Of a stretch of 7,135 bases of DNA, positions 1 through 6,047 are shown one piece after another. The notes below the pieces were generated by a model. It searched no databases and was not told the origin of the DNA. It saw only the letters and a list, made by a program, of their open reading frames with translations. Position 1 is the first letter of the stretch, and every line of letters starts with the position of its first letter. This DNA comes from an uncultured bacterium (GTDB lineage Bacteria; Patescibacteriota; Microgenomatia; UBA8517), in contig CALEZE010000186.1 of the NCBI GenBank assembly GCA_937928235.1, positions 1 to 7,135 on the forward strand, given 5' to 3'. The position numbers and the translations under genes are program-made.

Positions 1-1306
<1,306 letters not shown>

Positions 1307-1310
<4 letters not shown>

Positions 1311-1332
1311 GCGAGCCACAAGCTCTACTTAC
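1307..1332. terminator. Hairpin shared by two convergent gene ends (weak terminator candidate)
   Basis: GTAAG (1307-1311) pairs with CTTAC (1328-1332) and GAGC (1313-1316) with GCTC (1322-1325), around the loop CACAA. Both stop codons, TAA at 1308 on plus and TAG at 1327-1325 on minus, lie inside the stem. There is no T-run on either side, so it is not a classical intrinsic terminator. Confidence 0.25.
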
Positions 1333-2266
1333 GGAGACTAAGAAGGTCAATCTCTCTCCATTCATAGTTTCCATAAATCCACTCAATTAGCTCTTCCGTT
1401 TCCCCAAACCTATCCTGACTTCCAAGAAGTGCAATCATCACTTCTTTCTCTCCTCTTTTGACATAAGTAACCAAGTTTTCTCTGGAATTATATGTCCAAC
1501 CAGTCTTAACCCCCAGTACACCATCTACCTTACCAATAAGCTCATTAATGTTTGTTAAACGGTGTCTAATGATGCCGTCCACACTTTGGGCTAAATGGTT
1601 CTCTGTGGAGACCACCTGTGCAAACCGTTCGTTTTCCATAGCATATGTTGCAATACGAACTAGATCCTTGGCTGTTGAAATATGGCCTGCATCCTCAAGC
1701 CCAGAAGGATTAGCGAAATTACTATTCCCTAGACCCAAATCCCGCGCCTTTGCATTCATTGCAGCAACAAAAGACACCCTTCCACCCGGATAATTGTAGG
1801 CAAAGGCCTCAGCTGCATCATTCGCACTATAAATTAATAAACCATACAGAAGATCTCTTGCGGCAATTCCTTCACCTGCAATGAGCCCCATCTTCTGACC
1901 TTCAACATATCCTGGTCCCACGGTAAGAATGTCGTCGTTTTTAAAAGCTTCCATTGCAACAACCGCTGTAACAATTTTTGTAGTTGAGGCAGGAAGAAGT
2001 GGTTTTTCCGGATCTTTTTCGTAAAGAACCGTTCCCGACGAAAGGTCTACCGCCAGAACTGATTGGGCCGAAATTATTGGAAAATTAGCATCCTCTTTCA
2101 GGTGGGGAATTGGAGCAAAGTCATATTGTCCAAGAACTTTTTCTATTATTGGCAAATTACCAAGCGGTTTTTCGGTCGAGATTGCAAGGGCAGAAGAACT
2201 GATAAAAACAAAGGCCAATATAGCCAGATACAAGAGGTTCTTCTGTAGATACTTGCGGAGGTTCAT
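1325..2266 (-). CDS. dacA: D-alanyl-D-alanine carboxypeptidase (peptidase S11, PBP5/DacA-type)
   Basis: This penicillin-binding-protein-family serine enzyme removes the terminal D-Ala from peptidoglycan pentapeptides outside the membrane, limiting cross-linking. The 313-residue protein starts with a signal peptide: a basic MNLRKYLQKN, a hydrophobic core at 11-25, and a likely cut after SSALA near residue 28. All three active-site motifs are present: SxxK as STTK at 94-97 (nucleophile Ser94), SxN as SAN at 147-149, and KTG at 254-256. The protein ends soon after the catalytic domain. It lacks the C-terminal beta domain and amphipathic anchor of PBP5 (about 390 residues), so it is either released or held by an uncleaved signal. 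Its ATG overlaps the aspS stop as ATGA, with no Shine-Dalgarno site, so translation is probably coupled to aspS. YkuD/VanY-type carboxypeptidases are excluded by the motifs. Confidence 0.93.
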   Translation of the reverse strand: MNLRKYLQKNLLYLAILAFVFISSSALAISTEKPLGNLPIIEKVLGQYDFAPIPHLKEDANFPIISAQSVLAVDLSSGTVLYEKDPEKPLLPASTTKIVTAVVAMEAFKNDDILTVGPGYVEGQKMGLIAGEGIAARDLLYGLLIYSANDAAEAFAYNYPGGRVSFVAAMNAKARDLGLGNSNFANPSGLEDAGHISTAKDLVRIATYAMENERFAQVVSTENHLAQSVDGIIRHRLTNINELIGKVDGVLGVKTGWTYNSRENLVTYVKRGEKEVMIALLGSQDRFGETEELIEWIYGNYEWREIDLLSLRK

Positions 2267-3651
2267 TCGATGACTTTAATACTGAGTTCTTTAAGCTGCT
2301 TCTCTTCCACTTCGCTTGGAGCATCAAGAGCAGCTGTTTGGCCAGAGGCAGAAGTTGGGAATGCCATAACTTCGCGTACACTAGGTTCCCCCGTAACGGC
2401 CATCAAAAAACGGTCCAAACCCGGAGCAACACCTCCGTGCGGTGGAACACCAAAAGTAAATGCTTCAAGCATGTGTCGGAACTGCTCTTTTTGCTCTTTT
2501 GTAAAACCAATCAGTTCAAAAACCTTTTCCTGTACCTTCGGGTCATGAATCCTTACACTCCCGCCACCAACCTCTAAACCGTTTAAGACCATGTCGTGTT
2601 GCAAACCCCGTACTTTTGTGGGGTCCTCGTCCAAAAGTTTTACATCGTCTGGGTGTGGCGCTGTAAACATGTGATGGCTTGGTGCGAACTTGGCAGAACC
2701 TGAGCCGTGGAAAAAGTCTTCCTTTGATTGTTCTGTAAATAGCGGGAAGTCAACCACCCAGCAAAAAGCAAGTTCGTTTTTGTCATCTTTGTTTTTTCTC
2801 AAATCTGGTCTGTCAGATCCGTACTTTTCCACTGCTTCTTTGTGCGAAATTCTGGGCCAAGGAGTTTTTTGTATTTTCTTCTCTGGAAAAACTTCCTTAA
2901 CAAGGCTTGTAAATAGTTCTTCAGTGAGTTGAAGTATGTCTTCTTGTGTGACGAAGCTCATTTCTAAGTCGAGCTGGGTAAATTCCCCATAGGCCCTGTC
3001 CGCCCTTGGGTCTTCGTCTCTGAAAACGCGGGCTAGTTGAAAGTATCTTTCAAACCCCGCAACCATTAAGAGTTGTTTGTATTGCTGTGGGGATTGCGGC
3101 AAAGCGTAAAATTTGCCTGGCTGCAAACGCGAGGGTACCAAGAAATCTCTCGCTCCTTCAGGAGTGGTTTTGGTTAAAATTGGAGTTTCAATTTCAACAA
3201 AGTCTCGCTCGATTAGCCACTCCCTCATGTAGTTGGCAACCTTGGAACGAACGCGAATGTTTTGGGCCATGCGGCTCCGCCTTAAGTCCAAATACCTCCA
3301 CTTGTTTCTAACAGTTTCATCAATATCATGTCCGTCAGTGTCTAGTGGTAGTGGTAATTCCTTGGCGTCATTTACTACTGTGAGTTTTTCTATTTGAATT
3401 TCTACTTCTCCAGTTGCAAGATCTTTATTCACAAGCTTTTCTGGCCTCTTGGCAACTTCTCCTACAATTTCCACCACAGATTCTGCTGTTACTTTGGGTA
3501 AACCTTGGCCAACACACTGCACAACCCCGCTTCTGTCTCGAAGGTCTATGAATGTAATCTTGCCATGATCACGCACGCTATCTACCCAACCAAGAAGCGT
3601 AACTTTCTCACCAACACCCTCAGGAGTTTCTTTTACTAAAGTTCTTGACAT
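2263..3651 (-). CDS. aspS: Aspartyl-tRNA synthetase, bacterial type lacking the GAD domain
   Basis: This class II synthetase joins aspartate to tRNA-Asp. An N-terminal OB-fold anticodon-binding domain spans about residues 1-105 (GWVDSVRDHG, FIDLRDRSG). The catalytic core has motif 1 around FVEIETPIL (151-159), the flipping-loop sequence TPEGARDFLVPSR (163-175), and motif 2 from FRDED (210-214) through GEFTQLDLE. Later come the VGGGSVRIHD segment and motif 3, GGVAPGLDR (406-414). At 462 residues it is about 130 shorter than E. coli AspRS (590). The loss falls exactly where the GAD insertion should be: YGSDRPDL (277-284) runs almost directly into LAFCWVVDFPLF (294-305). His29 sits where E. coli has Leu30, a position linked to relaxed tRNA-Asn discrimination, but Lys72 looks like the discriminating state, so specificity is unclear. 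It is the first gene of the aspS-dacA operon, and its promoter lies immediately upstream. Confidence 0.97.
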   Translation of the reverse strand: MSRTLVKETPEGVGEKVTLLGWVDSVRDHGKITFIDLRDRSGVVQCVGQGLPKVTAESVVEIVGEVAKRPEKLVNKDLATGEVEIQIEKLTVVNDAKELPLPLDTDGHDIDETVRNKWRYLDLRRSRMAQNIRVRSKVANYMREWLIERDFVEIETPILTKTTPEGARDFLVPSRLQPGKFYALPQSPQQYKQLLMVAGFERYFQLARVFRDEDPRADRAYGEFTQLDLEMSFVTQEDILQLTEELFTSLVKEVFPEKKIQKTPWPRISHKEAVEKYGSDRPDLRKNKDDKNELAFCWVVDFPLFTEQSKEDFFHGSGSAKFAPSHHMFTAPHPDDVKLLDEDPTKVRGLQHDMVLNGLEVGGGSVRIHDPKVQEKVFELIGFTKEQKEQFRHMLEAFTFGVPPHGGVAPGLDRFLMAVTGEPSVREVMAFPTSASGQTAALDAPSEVEEKQLKELSIKVIE

Positions 3652-3660
3652 GCTAAGCGT

Positions 3661-3689
3661 ATTTTATGATGTTGCTCCAGCCTTGACAA
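3661..3689 (-). promoter_or_regulatory. Promoter for aspS-dacA
   Basis: On the minus strand, TTGTCA (3689-3684, 5 of 6) and TAAAAT (3666-3661, 5 of 6) are separated by exactly 17 nt. Nine bases (3660-3652) lie between the -10 box and the aspS ATG, so the 5' leader should be only a few nucleotides. No Shine-Dalgarno site precedes the ATG. Confidence 0.65.
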
Positions 3690-3713
3690 GAACGGGGATG
3701 TCTGCAGTATAAT
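3683..3713 (+). promoter_or_regulatory. Perfect-box promoter reading into the 3720-4318 unit
   Basis: TTGACA (3683-3688) and TATAAT (3708-3713) both match the sigma-70 consensus at all six positions, with a slightly long 19-nt spacer. The -35 box overlaps the aspS -35 box on the other strand (shared core CTTGACAAG). Transcription should start near 3720-3722, at or just before the ATG of the 17-codon leader ORF. These are the best promoter boxes in the window, yet no ordinary gene follows on this strand before 6048. Confidence 0.7.
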
Positions 3714-3721
3714 TTGAGCAC

Positions 3722-3775
3722 ATGCTTAAAGTTAGGAACCAAATTCACAACTCCTTTTCCTTCATTAGAAGGTAA
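3722..3775 (+). CDS. 17-codon leader-peptide candidate
   Basis: The ATG at 3722 opens MLKVRNQIHNSFSFIRR, ending at TAA 3773-3775. The -10 box ends 8 nt before the ATG, so the ORF would be translated leaderless, like the other first genes here. The stop codon is one base before the stem at 3776-3783, which forms the left arm of an antiterminator structure. This is the geometry expected if ribosome position decides termination. The peptide has two Phe, two Ser, two Asn and three Arg codons but no striking run of one amino acid, so any sensed amino acid is not evident. It is too short for coding statistics, and chance occurrence remains possible. Confidence 0.4.
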   Translation: MLKVRNQIHNSFSFIRR

Positions 3776-3838
3776 GGGTTTGGTGGATTTGTCTTAACCC
3801 AAAAGCAGACACCAAACCTCCTAGCAAGGAGGTTTTTT
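3759..3838 (+). promoter_or_regulatory. Attenuator-like leader: antiterminator versus terminator stems
   Basis: Several RNA stems can form after the promoter. CCTTC (3759-3763) pairs with GAAGG (3768-3772) within the end of the leader ORF. GGTTTGGTG (3777-3785) is perfectly complementary to CACCAAACC (3810-3818), and TGTCT (3790-3794) can pair with AGACA (3807-3811) inside it. GGGTT (3776-3780) can instead pair with AACCC (3796-3800). The 3777/3818 pairing uses bases 3815-3818, which are also the start of the terminator stem, so the two structures exclude each other. This fits transcription attenuation by a translating ribosome or another ligand. No T-box consensus was recognised. Confidence 0.45.
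3814..3838 (+). terminator. Intrinsic terminator after the leader
   Basis: AAACCTCC (3814-3821) pairs with GGAGGTTT (3828-3835) around a six-base loop TAGCAA. The stem's right arm runs into a T-tract, 3833-3838. It would stop a transcript from the 3683 promoter after about 115-120 nt, leaving either a small RNA or an attenuated leader. Confidence 0.75.
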
Positions 3839-3865
3839 AGTCTCTGAAAGTTCTTTGAAATAAGT

Positions 3866-3916
3866 TTTTGAGCGGTAAAAAGGGTGAAAAGCACCTTTCT
3901 TTCCGCTCAAAAGCGG
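3866..3916 (+). promoter_or_regulatory. Switch-like hairpin with competing arms
   Basis: TTTTGAGCGG (3866-3875) is perfectly complementary to CCGCTCAAAA (3903-3912). Inside it GGGTG and CACCT/CACCTTT form a second stem around an AAAAG-rich loop. The right arm can instead fold with the next bases, CCGCT (3903-3907) with AGCGG (3912-3916), giving a small hairpin. Three copies of the same arm and two alternatives lie 20-70 nt before the Shine-Dalgarno site of the next frame. No known riboswitch was recognised. Confidence 0.4.
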
Positions 3917-3935
3917 ATATTACCCACTATTTTTT

Positions 3936-3941
3936 GAGGAG
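3936..3941 (+). promoter_or_regulatory. Shine-Dalgarno site of the small frame at 3948
   Basis: GAGGAG (3936-3941) lies 6 nt before the ATG at 3948. It is the only strong ribosome-binding site seen in this window; all promoter-proximal genes lack one. This fits a start that is internal in a longer transcript. Confidence 0.55.
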
Positions 3942-3947
3942 TGTGAC

Positions 3948-4187
3948 ATGTCATCTGATAAGCGTGAAGAAACAGGAGAGCTCCCCATTCTTCGCCACGA
4001 CCAACCAAGCAGCCTTGGGGCCGGCATGATGTCGGACATTGGATAACGGGGAGTCCATGACACTCTCCACCAAGATACTGACGACAAAAGGCTTAAGAAG
4101 CGCCCCGAGCGCATCGACAGCGAAGTCGGCAGAATGATGGGGCTACCAAAAAATAGCAAAGGGGAATATTACATTCCTGGGGACTAG
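3948..4187 (+). pseudogene. Small hydrophilic protein gene of unknown family, interrupted by an in-frame TAA
   Basis: I do not recognise this family. From ATG 3948 the frame reads MSSDKREETGELPILRHDQP... for 32 residues and meets TAA at 4044-4046. The same frame then stays open for 46 more codons (RGVHDTLHQDTDDKRLKKRPER...NSKGEYYIPGD in outline) to TAG 4185-4187. Joined, it would be a soluble protein of about 79 residues, highly charged, with no signal or membrane segment. TAA differs by one base from TAC/TAT, so a nonsense mutation or a sequencing/assembly error would explain it. Alternatively only the 32-residue peptide is made. After the stop, 27 of 46 codons end in G or C, more than the surrounding A/T-leaning genes seem to. 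It sits behind the attenuator and hairpin leader, with no convincing promoter of its own, and before a strong terminator. Coding status is probable, not proven. Confidence 0.45.
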
Positions 4188-4244
4188 GGAGGAAACTAAG
4201 GAAAGTGCTTGCACATAGCGCAACGCAAATTTCCTATCCCCCCC
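4187..4244 (+). other. Possible structured RNA element after the small frame
   Basis: AGGAAA (4199-4204) pairs with TTTCCT (4230-4235), enclosing two small hairpins: GTG-CTTG-CAC (4205-4214) and GCG-CAA-CGC (4218-4226). G-rich sequence upstream (GGGAGGAAA, 4187-4195) can alternatively pair with TTTCC plus the run of seven C at 4238-4244. The fold is a three-way-junction-like shape. It could be a 3' UTR element or small RNA; no known family is recognised. Confidence 0.3.
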
Positions 4245-4251
4245 AATTAAG

Positions 4252-4318
4252 CCCTCACATGTCAGTCTTGTTTTCTCAACTTTTAGTTGAAAACAAGCAT
4301 TGTGAGGGTTTTTGTTTT
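4252..4318 (+). terminator. Long bipartite intrinsic terminator
   Basis: The outer stem is CCCTCACA (4252-4259) with TGTGAGGG (4301-4308). The inner stem is CTTGTTTT (4267-4274) with AAAACAAG (4290-4297), continuing as CAACT/AGTTG after a two-base bulge, with a TTT loop. TTTTTGTTTT follows at 4309-4318. It ends plus-strand transcription of the 3720-4244 unit. It abuts the recJ stop codon, so it may also stall recJ transcripts, although the minus-strand side lacks a good T-run. Confidence 0.8.
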
Positions 4319-5978
4319 AATTAGTGGCCAAATCTTTAACTCTTAGTTCAATGCTTCTTCTGCCATTCCAGATGTTTTCTTCAACATTGTAAACAACATC
4401 TACCTTGCCTTTTTCTTCAATGTCTTTCAGTAAAAAGCCTTTATTGAAAGCAATTGCTTCAAAAACAACTGGCGGTTTGGCAAGTCTTAGTTTCAAATGA
4501 TCCCCTGTTTTCCCAACGGTCCGCGCGCTTACCACATCCAGACCTATAGTTAAGAATGTCGGTCTTGGGTTTCCTATCCCTGCTGGTTCAAATTTTTTAA
4601 GAGCCTCAACAAATTCGTCACCTACAATGTCTGGTTCAATTTCCATATCGCCCTTGCGCGTTCTTGTTAAAACATCTTCTGTGAGTAAAGGCCTAGCTAC
4701 CTTGTTAATCTTCTCTGTAAACTCGCCGATCTTGCTGGTTTCTAAAGAAAGACCTGCTGCCATGGGGTGCCCCCCTGCTCCCAAAAGCATCTCCTCAACT
4801 TTTCTTATTGCCTCAATTATGTTAAACCCAGAGATAGACCTTGCAGATGCTTTCGAAACATCTTTTCCTTTAGAAAAAACAATGGCCGGTCTGTAAAACT
4901 CTTCAACCAATTTTGATGCGGCGAGTCCAACAACCCCTTCATGGTAACTTTCGTCTGAAACAACGATGACACTAAGCTCCTCGCCATCTTTATTAGCAGC
5001 GCTTTTGGCATGAAGGACAACTTCTTCAACCACTCTTTGTCTTTCTTTGTTCGTTTCACCTAAAAGATTGGCAAGCTCGCTCGCTCTTTTGGGGTCCGTC
5101 GTGCACAGAAGTCGAAGAGAATCTATGGCGTGCTGCATCCTTCCCATCGCGTTTAGCCTTGGTGCAATTAGAAAGTTAACATGATAAGTGTTAATCCCTT
5201 CCTTCTCTATTGCCGCCTCTTTAAATAGCGCGTTTAAGCCAACTCTTTTTGTTTTGGCCAAATCCTCCAGGCCATATTTAACAAAAGATCTATTTGCATA
5301 AAGTAAAGGAATTTGGTCTGCAATTGTTCCTATTGCCGCAAGCTCCAAAGAAGGGGCTGGGGAAGATTTTTTGCCGAGTTCGGAAAGCACTTCGCGCGCA
5401 AACACCCAAGCAATACCTGCTCCGCCAATTTCTGTTGTGTGGATAACGGCATGCGCCTTGGGAAGTTTCTTTCCTTTTGCATGGTGATCCGTAATCAGAA
5501 CATTTATCCCCAACTCATTCGCTTTTTCAACTGCTTCGTTTGCCACAATGCCGTTGTCGACAGTAATTATTAAAGACAGTTCAGGATTTTCCTTTTTTAG
5601 ATTACTAATGCTCTCGGCGTTAAGGCCGTAGCCTTCGGAAAACCTTTCCGGTATGTAGGGCATTGCGTTTATTCCCAACCCAAAAAGTGCCTCCCACAAA
5701 ATAGCCGTTGCACAAATACCATCTGCATCATAATCCCCATAAACTACAACCTTTTCTTTTTGCTTAAGAGCCTTTTTAACCCTATCCACACCTTTCTTTA
5801 CAGCGTCTTTAGTTAGTCCAACATCTTTGAGACTCACTTCTCCCGGTTTTTTGGGAGAAAGGAACTCCTCTCTCTCTTTCTTTGTCTTTAAGCCGCGATT
5901 TTGGAGTAGAACATCGACAATCTCGTCTGTTGAGAATTTCTTCTTTTTCAAATCAGCCAACACATCCCAGTTTTTCAT
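4317..5978 (-). CDS. recJ: Single-stranded-DNA-specific exonuclease RecJ
   Basis: This cytoplasmic 5'-3' ssDNA exonuclease acts in recombinational and mismatch repair with a RecQ-type helicase. From the chosen ATG it has 553 residues, within the family's usual size. The DHH half has GDYDADG (81-87), VDNG (Asp141), TDHH (164-166 for DHH) and the GTIADQIPL segment (217-225), giving the metal-binding aspartates and histidines. RLNAMGRM (274-281) leads to the DHHA1 half, with YHEGVVGLAASKL (about 345-357), SARS (378-381) and GGHPMAAG (402-409). A C-terminal OB-type region ends the protein. An upstream in-frame ATG at 5987-5985 would add three residues, but it lies inside the TATAAT box. The ATG at 5978 lies 7 nt after that box, matching the leaderless pattern of its neighbours. 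It is divergent from cca and ends against the plus-strand terminator. Confidence 0.95.
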   Translation of the reverse strand: MKNWDVLADLKKKKFSTDEIVDVLLQNRGLKTKKEREEFLSPKKPGEVSLKDVGLTKDAVKKGVDRVKKALKQKEKVVVYGDYDADGICATAILWEALFGLGINAMPYIPERFSEGYGLNAESISNLKKENPELSLIITVDNGIVANEAVEKANELGINVLITDHHAKGKKLPKAHAVIHTTEIGGAGIAWVFAREVLSELGKKSSPAPSLELAAIGTIADQIPLLYANRSFVKYGLEDLAKTKRVGLNALFKEAAIEKEGINTYHVNFLIAPRLNAMGRMQHAIDSLRLLCTTDPKRASELANLLGETNKERQRVVEEVVLHAKSAANKDGEELSVIVVSDESYHEGVVGLAASKLVEEFYRPAIVFSKGKDVSKASARSISGFNIIEAIRKVEEMLLGAGGHPMAAGLSLETSKIGEFTEKINKVARPLLTEDVLTRTRKGDMEIEPDIVGDEFVEALKKFEPAGIGNPRPTFLTIGLDVVSARTVGKTGDHLKLRLAKPPVVFEAIAFNKGFLLKDIEEKGKVDVVYNVEENIWNGRRSIELRVKDLATN

Positions 5979-5985
5979 CAAGGTC

Positions 5986-5991
5986 ATTATA
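5986..5991 (-). promoter_or_regulatory. -10 box for recJ
   Basis: On the minus strand TATAAT occupies 5991-5986, overlapping the first possible recJ ATG (5987-5985). It leaves 7 nt to the next in-frame ATG at 5978. No good -35 match is seen 16-18 nt upstream (AAGAAC-like sequence), so the promoter may be weaker or rely on an activator. Confidence 0.5.
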
Positions 5992-6012
5992 TCTCATAGA
6001 GACTATTCGTTC

Positions 6013-6041
6013 TTTAGAGGGAGGGTGAAGTAGAATATAAT
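6013..6041 (+). promoter_or_regulatory. Promoter for cca (leaderless type)
   Basis: TTTAGA (6013-6018, 4 of 6) and TATAAT (6036-6041, 6 of 6) are separated by 17 nt. Six bases (6042-6047) lie between the -10 box and the ATG at 6048, so transcription should begin at the start codon. There is no Shine-Dalgarno sequence. Confidence 0.65.
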
Positions 6042-6047
6042 GTAGTC

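Noticed and set aside
4044..4046. Stop-codon reassignment as the reason for the interrupted frame
   Set aside because: The known CPR reassignment concerns UGA, and aspS uses TGA as a normal stop. The interrupting codon is TAA, which also ends the membrane-protein and recJ genes.
4057..4128. Alternative start ATG at 4057 in another frame with GGGGAG upstream
   Set aside because: The spacing of 3 nt is too short and the frame ends after 23 low-complexity residues; the original frame past the TAA looks more protein-like.
3920..4159. 79-codon minus-strand frame opposite the small interrupted frame
   Set aside because: No ribosome-binding site or promoter at the right place, and an unlikely Ser/Trp/Arg-rich composition. 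The plus frame has a good Shine-Dalgarno site and protein-like content.
3720..4316. Known structured RNAs: tmRNA, RNase P RNA, SRP RNA, 6S RNA, T-box
   Set aside because: I looked for their hallmark sequences (tmRNA tag and ends, RNase P core, SRP GGAA-loop domain, T-box TGGNACCGCG) and saw none.
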